Assembly: GCF_000067165.1 (NCBI RefSeq)
Contig: NC_010162.1
Span: 7,571,001-7,635,000 of the forward strand
Length of the DNA: 64,000 nt
Source of the DNA: Sorangium cellulosum So ce56
GTDB lineage: Bacteria; Myxococcota_A; Polyangia; Polyangiales; Polyangiaceae
Direction of reading: 5' to 3'
The translations under genes and the position numbers were made by a program. The notes beneath the pieces are model-generated. The model was not told where the DNA came from. It made no database searches and worked only from the letters and a program-made list of their open reading frames with translations. Of the stretch, positions 23,353 through 30,689 are shown one piece after another (the stretch's first letter is position 1; each line of letters starts with the position of its first letter).

Positions 23353-23661
23353 ATGGCAAAGCCGAAGCGCGGGACGAAGGAGCTGTCCGACGGGGACACG
23401 GCAAGCCCGCAGCGCGCCACGAAAGAGGTCTCGTATGGCGAGGCGTCGTCGCGCCTCGAGGAGATCTTGCAGAACATCGAGGAAGGCCAGGTCGACATCG
23501 ACGCGCTCTCCGCGCTCGTGAAGGAGGCCGCGGATCTGGTGACGCTCTGCCGCCAGAAGATCCACGCCGCGGAGATCCAGGTGCAGACCATCACCGAGCA
23601 GCTCGAGCGCGAGGCGCCGGTGACCACGGACGCGGACGACGAAGACGAGGACGACGAGTAG
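23353..23661 (+). CDS. xseB: Exodeoxyribonuclease VII small subunit
   Basis: 102 residues from ATG 23353. The XseB core is VSYGEASSRLEEILQNIEEG, then QVDIDALSALVKEAADLVTL and CRQKIHAAEIQVQTI, two antiparallel helices that pack on the XseA coiled coils. The N-terminus has a ~35-residue Lys/Ser/Thr tail and the C-terminus is very acidic (DADDEDEDDE), both longer than in E. coli. It begins 4 bp after xseA, so the two are made together. Confidence 0.93.
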   Translation: MAKPKRGTKELSDGDTASPQRATKEVSYGEASSRLEEILQNIEEGQVDIDALSALVKEAADLVTLCRQKIHAAEIQVQTITEQLEREAPVTTDADDEDEDDE

Positions 23662-23681
23662 CCGGGCGCAGGCGACACCCG

Positions 23682-24239
23682 ATGAGCGCGACGTTCCGGC
23701 CCGCCAACTACCGGGATGTCGGCGAGATGCTCGGGCTCTGGCTCGACGTCTCGCCGATCCCTGCCGGCCGCCTGCTCCGCGGCGGGCGATTCGACCTCAT
23801 GACGACGGCGAGCGATCTCGGTTTCCCCGGGACGATACTGAACCTCCGGCGCGGCGCCGATCCTGGTCACCTCACGGGAATCAAGGTTGTCCACGTCGCC
23901 GCGGAGGACGACATCGAGAACTACGACACGCGGCAGCGACGGGTGAGGAGCTGGATTGGAAAGGCTCTTTCCTCGCTCGCGGCACCCGCCCTCCCCTGGC
24001 CGGTCTACATCCACTGCACGTCGGGGAGGGACCGGACCGGGGTCGTCATCGCGGCGGCCCTGCTCGCGATCGACGTGCCGCGGCAGGTCGTCGCGGAGGA
24101 GTACATGCTCAGCGACGGCGCCGACCGCATCGCCATCGATCGGGCCATCGAGGGCATCCTGGAGTGGCTGCCGTCCGCCGAGATCGACAGGGCAACGCTG
24201 CGGGGCGCGCTGACCTCGGGCTCGGGTGGTAGCAGCTGA
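23682..24239 (+). CDS. Tyrosine/dual-specificity protein phosphatase
   Basis: 185 residues. The PTP signature C-x5-R is intact in YIHCTSGRDRTGVVIAAALL, and a preceding strand TILNLRRGADP with the acid-loop region IKVVHVAAEDDIENYD fits the atypical DSP or Tyr-phosphatase (DUF4821-like) group. It begins 20 bp after xseB and is probably in the same transcript. It could act on phosphotyrosine, phosphoinositide or a small molecule. No signal peptide. A functional link with Exo VII is not established. Confidence 0.85.
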   Translation: MSATFRPANYRDVGEMLGLWLDVSPIPAGRLLRGGRFDLMTTASDLGFPGTILNLRRGADPGHLTGIKVVHVAAEDDIENYDTRQRRVRSWIGKALSSLAAPALPWPVYIHCTSGRDRTGVVIAAALLAIDVPRQVVAEEYMLSDGADRIAIDRAIEGILEWLPSAEIDRATLRGALTSGSGGSS

Positions 24240-24290
24240 GCCGCCGGCACGCAGGGGTTTCCGATCGGACCATCGAGACGACCGAGGTCA

Positions 24291-24343
24291 CCCAGGTTGA
24301 GGTCGCGCCGCCCAGGTTGAGGTCGCGCCGCCAGGTCGCGCCG
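24291..24343. repeat. Short tandem repeat, 20-bp unit
   Basis: CCCAGGTTGAGGTCGCGCCG occurs twice in tandem (24291-24310, 24311-24330) and a shortened copy CCAGGTCGCGCCG follows. It lies between the phosphatase stop and the GTG of the OYE-like gene. It probably arose by slippage; no role is seen. The rest of the 237-bp gap is G+C-rich and featureless. Confidence 0.65.
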
Positions 24344-24476
24344 GATCGGCAGGCGCGCGCTGCTGCGACCGCAGCAGGATGCGGGATCCCTGCCCGGCGC
24401 GCAGCACGCGACGCGCACGGTCGCGCCCGCGCGCAGCGCGCGCCCGCGTGGCCCGGCGAGTGCTAATCATCTCCCC

Positions 24477-25565
24477 GTGACCTCACCGCTGCTCTCTCCT
24501 TTCTCGTTCCCGAACGGCCTCACCGCCAGGAACCGCGTCTGGCTCGCCCCGCTCACGAACGGGCAAAGCCATGACGATGGCTCCCTGGGCGACGACGAGC
24601 TGCGCTGGCTCTCCTACCGCGCCCGCGGCGGCTTCGGCGTCGTCGAGACCTGCGCGGCCCACGTGGCCGAGGACGGCCAGGGCTGGAAGGGCGAGCTCGG
24701 CGTCTTCGCCGACCGGCTGCTGCCCGGCCTCCGCCGGCTCGCGACCGAGATCGCCGCCCAGGGCGCGCTCGGCCTCGTCCAGCTCTTTCACGGGGGCCTC
24801 CGTGCCAATCCCCAGGTCTCCGGCCTGCCCACGTGGAGCGCCAGCGCCGTCGCCGAGCCGGACCTCCCCGTGCCTCGCGCCGCCACCGAGGAAGACATCC
24901 TCGCTGTGATAGGCCGCTTCCGCGACGCCGCGACGCGGGCGCACGCCGCCGGCTTCGCGGGCGTGGAGCTGCACGGCGCCCACGGCTATCTCCTCGGCCA
25001 GTTCCTGTCCGCCACCCAGAACCTCCGCGCGGATCGCTGGGGCGGCGCGTGGGAGAACCGGGCTCGCCTCCTGCGCGAGACCCTCCGGGCGGTCCGCGCC
25101 GCGGTGCCCGCGTCCTTCGTGGTCGGCGTGCGCCTGTCGCCCGAGGACTGGGGCCAGGCCAAGGGGCTCGACCTCGACGAGAACCTGACGCTCGCGCGCT
25201 GGCTGGCCGAGGACGGCGCCGACTTCCTCCACCTCTCGCTGTGGGACTCGAGCAAGCCCTCGCAGAAGCGCGGGGACACGCACCCGCTGCCGCTGTTCCG
25301 CGAGGCGGTGGGGGTGAGCCTGCCGCTCGTGGTCGCCGGCGGCGTCTGGACGCGCGCCGAGGCCGAGGCGCTCCTCGACAAGGGCGCCACCGGGGTCGCG
25401 CTGGGGCGCGCCGCCATCACCAACCCCGACTGGCCGCAGCGGATCGCCGACCCCGCCTGGCAACCCCGGAGACCGCCGCTCACGCGCGCCGAGCTGTACG
25501 AGCGCGGCGTCTCCGAGACGTTCGCCGGGTACCTGCGGAGGTGGAAAGGATTCGTGGCCGACTGA
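24477..25565 (+). CDS. Old yellow enzyme-family NADH:flavin oxidoreductase
   Basis: 362 residues with a GTG start at 24477. The FMN TIM barrel is clear: NRVWLAPLTNGQSHDDGSL at the N-terminus, ALGLVQLFHGGLRANPQ, then AHAAGFAGVELHGAHGYLLG with QFLSATQNLRADRWGGAWEN, and the phosphate-binding GATGVALGRAAITNPDWPQR. The HGAHGYL block gives the His pair that orients substrate in 2,4-dienoyl-CoA-reductase/YqjM types. Such enzymes reduce activated C=C bonds with NAD(P)H. Soluble. Natural substrate unknown. Confidence 0.93.
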   Translation: MTSPLLSPFSFPNGLTARNRVWLAPLTNGQSHDDGSLGDDELRWLSYRARGGFGVVETCAAHVAEDGQGWKGELGVFADRLLPGLRRLATEIAAQGALGLVQLFHGGLRANPQVSGLPTWSASAVAEPDLPVPRAATEEDILAVIGRFRDAATRAHAAGFAGVELHGAHGYLLGQFLSATQNLRADRWGGAWENRARLLRETLRAVRAAVPASFVVGVRLSPEDWGQAKGLDLDENLTLARWLAEDGADFLHLSLWDSSKPSQKRGDTHPLPLFREAVGVSLPLVVAGGVWTRAEAEALLDKGATGVALGRAAITNPDWPQRIADPAWQPRRPPLTRAELYERGVSETFAGYLRRWKGFVAD

Positions 25566-25636
25566 CGGCCCCGGCGCCCGCGCCTGGCACCACGGCAGGC
25601 CGGGCTCCGGCGTCCGCCGTCCGGCGGCGGGCAGCG

Positions 25637-27187
25637 CTACGGCAAGTCGAACGCGAAGAGCGTGTTGCCCGGCGTGCCGATGCCGAAGCTCTCGTAGCCG
25701 CTCCCCCAGAACACCGTACCGCGCACGACCGCCGGCCCGGCGTTGACGGAGCCGTCGGCCGGATGGCTCCAGAGGACGTCGCCCGTCTCGGCGTCGAGCG
25801 CGTGGACGTCGCCGCTCATCGAGCCGCCGTAGAGCACGCCGTTCGCGACCGTCAGCGGCCCCCTGGTCTGCGCGCCCGGCGTGGGATCGGGCGTCTGCCA
25901 CAGGATGTCGCCCGTGGCGGTGTCGAGCGCGCTCCACGAACCCCAGTCGATGACCTCCCCGGAGGGCTGCAGCGTGTACTCGACCTGGCCGTTGTTGCCG
26001 ATCGGCACGTAAATCCTGCTCTCGTCGACGGCGACTCCCCACATGATGCCGCCCAGCTCCCCGCCGGGACCGACCAGCGTGCTCCACACCACGCTCCCGT
26101 CGTCCCGATCGAGCGCCCAGAAGATACCGCTCTTCTGGCCGGCGCCGACCAGATCGCGGCGCTCCGCCCCCTGGCCGGCCGTGAAGAGCGTGGCGCCCGT
26201 GCCGAAGTCGTAATCCGGGCCCGCCGGATCGGGGCACCAGTCGCCGCCGAAGTAGCAGGCGCCCGTCCAGGCGTCGAAGCCCTGGAGCCGCCGCGCCCAC
26301 TTCAGCGCGCCGGTGCGGAGGTCGAGCGCGAGGACGGCGTCGATATAGTCGTCCGGCGCAAGGCAGGCCTCGGCGGCTACGGGGTCGTCGCCGGCGGCCT
26401 CCACGCACGCGGAGACGGACGGCGGCACGGTGTAGTTGTTGCCGGTGGTCACGTACAGCGTGCGGCGCTTGAGGTCGAGCGAGGGCGCGCCGCCCCACAC
26501 GGCGCCGCCGGTGTAGCCGGCGGGCACCGTGTAGCGCTTCCAGAGCACCGCCCCGGTCCCCGCGTCGAGCGCGACCACGCTGCCGCGGAAGCTGCAGCAC
26601 GGATAGGCGTTGTCCGCCGCGAAGAGCTCCTCGCGCGAGGAGACACCCACGTACACGCGGCCGCCATGCACGACGGGAGACTGCGTGATGATCGCCGCGG
26701 GGTGCGTGTCGAGCTGCCTCTTCCACAAGAGCGCCCCGGTGCGGGTGTCCACGGCGATCATGTGCGCGCCGGCCAGGGTGCCGAGGAACAGCGTGTGGCC
26801 GTGGAGCGCGGGGGTCGTGCGCGAGACGGCGCCGGCCGTGCCCGTGAGGGCGGCGATCGTGCGCGTCCAGATCGGGTGCCCGGTCCTGGCGTCGAGCTTG
26901 TACAGCTTGCCGCCCCCGTCCGGAAAGTAGACAGCGCCGTGGTCAACGGCCGGCGTCGCCGGGACGATGCCGGTCGTGGTGAAGGCCCACTTCACGGCGA
27001 GCGAGGCGACGTTCGATGGCCCGAGGTGGTGCTCGTCGCGCGCGTAATGCGTGTTGGCCAGATCGTAGCCATAGACGGTCCAGCGCCCGGCGCCCGTGCC
27101 CATGGCCGTACTCCCCTGGACGACATAGAGCAATGCAAGACATAGGGCGGCCCCGATCGCGGACCGGACCCAGAAGATGCGCTTCAT
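25637..27187 (-). CDS. PQQ beta-propeller dehydrogenase (polyvinyl-alcohol-dehydrogenase-like)
   Basis: 516 residues from ATG 27187, which follows GGGAGGAG; the frame is open further upstream but that part is not protein-like. Residues 1-28 are a signal peptide or anchor (IGAALCLALLYVVQG). The rest is an eight-bladed propeller of quinoprotein type, with repeats such as VVALDAGTGAVLWKRYTVPA, VLALDLRTGALKWARRLQGF and VHALDAETGDVLWSHPADGS. A vicinal Cys pair in YPCCSFRG is in the right area for the disulfide ring of quinoprotein alcohol dehydrogenases. There is no heme motif, so an external cytochrome would take the electrons. Periplasmic oxidation of an alcohol is expected. Confidence 0.85.
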   Translation of the reverse strand: MKRIFWVRSAIGAALCLALLYVVQGSTAMGTGAGRWTVYGYDLANTHYARDEHHLGPSNVASLAVKWAFTTTGIVPATPAVDHGAVYFPDGGGKLYKLDARTGHPIWTRTIAALTGTAGAVSRTTPALHGHTLFLGTLAGAHMIAVDTRTGALLWKRQLDTHPAAIITQSPVVHGGRVYVGVSSREELFAADNAYPCCSFRGSVVALDAGTGAVLWKRYTVPAGYTGGAVWGGAPSLDLKRRTLYVTTGNNYTVPPSVSACVEAAGDDPVAAEACLAPDDYIDAVLALDLRTGALKWARRLQGFDAWTGACYFGGDWCPDPAGPDYDFGTGATLFTAGQGAERRDLVGAGQKSGIFWALDRDDGSVVWSTLVGPGGELGGIMWGVAVDESRIYVPIGNNGQVEYTLQPSGEVIDWGSWSALDTATGDILWQTPDPTPGAQTRGPLTVANGVLYGGSMSGDVHALDAETGDVLWSHPADGSVNAGPAVVRGTVFWGSGYESFGIGTPGNTLFAFDLP

Positions 27188-27390
27188 GGTGCTCCTCCCG
27201 GGGCATCGAGGTGAGCGGCGATCGGCCGCCCGACGCGCCAGTTCCGTCGCCTCTGCAGCACGAGGCCCCGAGTCTACGTCACGCGGAATCGAGCTGCGTG
27301 TCAATCGGATAGAGAAAGGCGGCGCGGCGGCGAGAAGCCCCTTCCCATGGCTGGGTACCGGGGTAATCTCGGCCACTCGGGAGGTGGGCC

Positions 27391-28494
27391 ACGAACTCGA
27401 AGAGCGCATCGAGCCCGCGCGGGCGGGCGACGACCACGAAGACCACGGCCGCGAAGAAGAGCAGCGCCAAGGAGTCGAAGAAGGCTGCCGCGCCGAAGGC
27501 TGCCGCGAAGCCGAAGGCTGCCGCGAAGGCTTCCGCGCCGAAGGCTGCCGCGAAGCCGAAGGCTGCCGCGCCGAAGGCTCCCTCGAAGCCGAAGGGTGCC
27601 GGGCGCACGAAGGAGCCGCCGCCCTCGCCGGTGCCGAAGCTCCTCGGCGTCCTCGAGTCCCAGAAGCAGCTCGGCGGCGCATCGTACCCACCCACGCTCG
27701 AGCGGCTCGCAGAGCTGATGGGTGAGAAGCCCACGAAGACGCTCAAGGCGCTAGAGGAGGCCACGGCGCGCGCGCTGCTTTCCCGTGAGGCGGTGAGCAG
27801 GAAGAAGCCAGCACCCGATACCACGCTCGTGCTTTTCGCGGAGGACCTGGAGGCGGTCGCGCAGTCCGATCGGCTCCTGGAGGTGCTGCTCCAGTCAGCG
27901 CGGAAGCCCGATGCTCCGGCGGTCGAGCTGGCGAAGCTCTCCGAGGGCCTCCTTCCTGCCCTGAGCAGCGCGTTCACGAAGGCTCTCGAGCAGCGCATCG
28001 CCGAGCGCCGGCTCCCCCGCACCATCGGCGCCTTGCTCGGGAAGAAGCCGCTGCTCTTCTTCCTCGCAGACGCCGTTCTCCCGGCCGCCGGCGCGCCGGC
28101 GCGGCCCCCCGCGATCGCGGCCGACGGCGCTGCCCGCCGCGCGGCTCCCGACGGCGCCGGCAACGCGATCTCCAACGGCCCCGGCACCTCGACCGCCAGC
28201 GGCCCCGGCGCGCCGGCCATCTCCTTCGCCGATCGCTTCGACGCCGCCTTCTCCTCGCTCGACCGCGCCTCCGGCCGCCTCAACTACGTCACCCTCCACG
28301 CGCTCCGCGCCGCGCTGCCGGACATCCCGCGCGACACGTTCGACGCGGAGCTCGGCGCGCTCCGGCGGCAGCGGCGCTACTCGCTCGATCCGTCCGACGG
28401 CCGCCACCACCAGATGGCCGAGGCGGAGCGCGACGCCGGCATCATGGAGGCCGGGAACCTGCTCGTCTACGTGGCGCGGAGGGACGACGCATGA
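27391..28494 (+). CDS. Lys/Ala-rich-tailed protein with winged-helix-like C-terminus (first gene of ATPase/nuclease operon)
   Basis: 367 residues if translation begins at ACG 27391, which is preceded at ideal spacing by GGGAGGTG; no ATG, GTG, TTG or CTG occurs in frame before a GTG at 27631 (which would give 287 residues and lacks a good ribosome site). Residues 1-80 are histone-H1-like (repeated PKAAAKPKAAA units), a non-specific DNA-binding tail. Residues ~85-240 are helical, then a Gly/Pro/Ala linker, and the C-terminal ~90 residues (ADRFDAAFSSLDRASGRLNY, FDAELGALRRQRRYSLDPSD) look like a winged helix. It overlaps the ATPase gene by 4 bp (ATGA), so the two are coupled. It probably delivers the complex to DNA (inference). 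Confidence 0.65.
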   Translation, partial: TNSKSASSPRGRATTTKTTAAKKSSAKESKKAAAPKAAAKPKAAAKASAPKAAAKPKAAAPKAPSKPKGAGRTKEPPPSPVPKLLGVLESQKQLGGASYPPTLERLAELMGEKPTKTLKALEEATARALLSREAVSRKKPAPDTTLVLFAEDLEAVAQSDRLLEVLLQSARKPDAPAVELAKLSEGLLPALSSAFTKALEQRIAERRLPRTIGALLGKKPLLFFLADAVLPAAGAPARPPAIAADGAARRAAPDGAGNAISNGPGTSTASGPGAPAISFADRFDAAFSSLDRASGRLNYVTLHALRAALPDIPRDTFDAELGALRRQRRYSLDPSDGRHHQMAEAERDAGIMEAGNLLVYVARRDDA

Positions 28495-30689
28495 GCGAGG
28501 AGCCGACGTTCGAGCGCTTCCTCGCGGCGGTCCGGGGCACCAACCCGTTCCGCAGCCACCGCATCACCGACGTCGGGGGCGGCGAGGCCACGGTCGAGTC
28601 GATCCACAAGAGCGCCTTCACCAAGCTCGTGCGCGTCGTGCAGGACGCCGCGAAAGAGCCGATCAGCATCGGCGCGCTGCTCATCGGCGCGCCCGGCGTC
28701 GGCAAGAGCCACCTGCTCGCGCGGCTGTTCCAGTGGGCCGGGGAAGACAGGGCGACGGTCGTCTACCTGCACAACATCCTCGCCTCGCCCGAGCGGATGC
28801 TCCGGTACGTGCTCAACGCGACCGTCAGCGACCTCGCGGGGCACCGCGGCAGCGACTACACGCAGTCGCGCCTCTACACCGTCCTCAACCGCGCCCTCAT
28901 CCGGACAGGCGCGCTCAAGGGCCGCAAGATGATGACGGGGCCCAGGGAGATCGAGGCGCGCAAGGAGGCGCTGGCCCGCCTCGGCGCCAAGATCGACCCG
29001 CAGAGCGCCGTCATCCCCGTGCTCAACGCGTTCCTCACCGGGACGTCGCACGCGAGCCTCGGCGACGCCAGCGCCGAGAAGCGCGCCCAGGCGGCGGTGC
29101 TCTGGCTCTCCGGCGAGACGCTCGGGCCCGACGAGGCGCGCCTGCTCGACCAGGCGGCCGGGGAGGACGGCCTCGCGCTCGCGGACGACGCCGCGGTGGA
29201 GCGCGTCCTCCACGTCCTCGCGCACCTGTGCGCCCTCGCCGAGCTACCGCTCGTGCTCTGCCTCGACCAGATCGACAACCTCGACGCCGAGGCCGTGCGC
29301 GCCCTGATGTCGTACGCGCACGCGCTGCTCGACCGGGCGAAGCACCTCGTCGTGATCGTGTCGGGCGTGAAGCAGTCGATGCTCTCCCTGCGCACCGGCG
29401 AGGTGATCCCGGCGGCCGCCTGGGACCGCATCGCCGAGCGGATCCTCGAGCTGCACATGGTCTCGCCGGAGGAGGCCCGCGCCATCCTCGAGGGCCGGCT
29501 CCACGCCGCGCTCTCCGGCTTCGAGGAGAAGGAGATCGAGGAGCTCGACGCCGCGCGCAAGCGCGATCGGCTCTTCCCGCTCGGCAGCGCGTGGCTCGAG
29601 CGGCGCCTCGACGGCGTGCAGGAGCTCCGGCCGCGGGACGCGATCCTCTGGGCGCGTGACCGCTGGGAGGCGCAGCAGGATCGGCTCGCGGCCGTCGGCG
29701 GCAAGCGCTGGCTCAAGGAGTGGCCCGACCTCGACGGGAGCGGACCGAAGCCGCCGGCGCCGAAGCTGGAGGACGTCATCGACGCCGAGGTGAAGAAGAA
29801 GCTCGTCGAGGGCACGACCCGCCGCCGCCTGCAGCAGGCGTCGCTGCCGCCCGACGAGGACAACCTCGCAAGCCTGACCCACCACCTGCTCGCCAGGTGC
29901 GCCGGCAAGGGGGCCTCGACGCTCCTGAGCGTCGAGCACGCCACCGCGAAGAAGCGCGGCAAGGCCGCCCCCGCGCACCACCTCGTGGCCAGGGAGAAGC
30001 GCGCGGACGGCGTGATCGTGACCACCGGCGTGACGTTCCTCTGCGCGCCGAGCGGGCACGGCGCGCGGCTGCCGCTCCAGCGCATGGTCGAGGACACGAA
30101 GCACACCGACAAGCGCATCCTTGTCACCGACGAGGAGCGCCGGCCGCTCCGGCTCGGCGGCGCCGGCAAGGCCGCGTACGACGCGCTCTGCAAGCTGGGC
30201 CGCCAGCGCTTCCTCCACCTCCACCTCGACTTCGCCGGGCACGCGGAGCTCGACTCGCTGGTGGGGCTCCTCGGCGCCGCGAGGAGCCATGATCTCGAGA
30301 TCGAGCACCCCCGCGGGCAGTACCGCAAGGTGACCGAGGCCGAGGTGCTGGCGTCCTTCGAGCGCCAGAGCCTCCTGCTCGCGCACCCGCTGCTGCGCGA
30401 GCTGCTCACCGAGGAGATCGTGAAGGGCGGCGGGGACTCGACGCCGCCCCCGGCGTGGGATCCTCAGCAGACGCGGGAGCACATCATGGCCGAGCTGTCG
30501 TGGCGCCTCGGCCTGATGGCGAAGGAGCTCGCGCAGATCTTCGCGAGCCGCAAGAAGCTGCACGAGAAGCGCTTCCCGGAGGTGTGGTCGCACATCAAGA
30601 AGACGGCGCAGGCGCTCCATGACGAGGGCCACGTCCACGCGACCGCGACCGACGACGACCTCTTCGTCCAGCTGCGGGGCAAGAAGTGA
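28491..30689 (+). CDS. P-loop ATPase (ORC/STAND-like) of the three-gene operon
   Basis: 732 residues, ATG overlapping the stop of the previous gene. Walker A is GAPGVGKS (66-73), Walker B LVLCLDQID (Asp259) and a sensor strand HLVVIVSGVKQS (about 285-296), the layout of AAA+/STAND ATPases that act on DNA, such as ORC/Cdc6 or TniB. The N-terminus has FERFLAAVRGTNPFRSHRI. After the ATPase come ~450 residues without a named domain: helices, then strands (RFLHLHLDFAGHAELDSLVG) and a C-terminal winged-helix-like end (VWSHIKKTAQALHDEGHVHA). No signal peptide. Its GTGA overlap with the next gene implies tight stoichiometry with the nuclease/HerA protein. It may load or control that enzyme (inference). 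Confidence 0.85.
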   Translation: MSEEPTFERFLAAVRGTNPFRSHRITDVGGGEATVESIHKSAFTKLVRVVQDAAKEPISIGALLIGAPGVGKSHLLARLFQWAGEDRATVVYLHNILASPERMLRYVLNATVSDLAGHRGSDYTQSRLYTVLNRALIRTGALKGRKMMTGPREIEARKEALARLGAKIDPQSAVIPVLNAFLTGTSHASLGDASAEKRAQAAVLWLSGETLGPDEARLLDQAAGEDGLALADDAAVERVLHVLAHLCALAELPLVLCLDQIDNLDAEAVRALMSYAHALLDRAKHLVVIVSGVKQSMLSLRTGEVIPAAAWDRIAERILELHMVSPEEARAILEGRLHAALSGFEEKEIEELDAARKRDRLFPLGSAWLERRLDGVQELRPRDAILWARDRWEAQQDRLAAVGGKRWLKEWPDLDGSGPKPPAPKLEDVIDAEVKKKLVEGTTRRRLQQASLPPDEDNLASLTHHLLARCAGKGASTLLSVEHATAKKRGKAAPAHHLVAREKRADGVIVTTGVTFLCAPSGHGARLPLQRMVEDTKHTDKRILVTDEERRPLRLGGAGKAAYDALCKLGRQRFLHLHLDFAGHAELDSLVGLLGAARSHDLEIEHPRGQYRKVTEAEVLASFERQSLLLAHPLLRELLTEEIVKGGGDSTPPPAWDPQQTREHIMAELSWRLGLMAKELAQIFASRKKLHEKRFPEVWSHIKKTAQALHDEGHVHATATDDDLFVQLRGKK

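Noticed and set aside
27347..27725. Alternative frames over the Lys/Ala-tail region that begin with ATG or GTG
   Set aside because: They translate to simple Arg/Pro or Glu/Gly/Cys repeats, stop before the rest of the gene, and are explained as shadows of the tail repeat.
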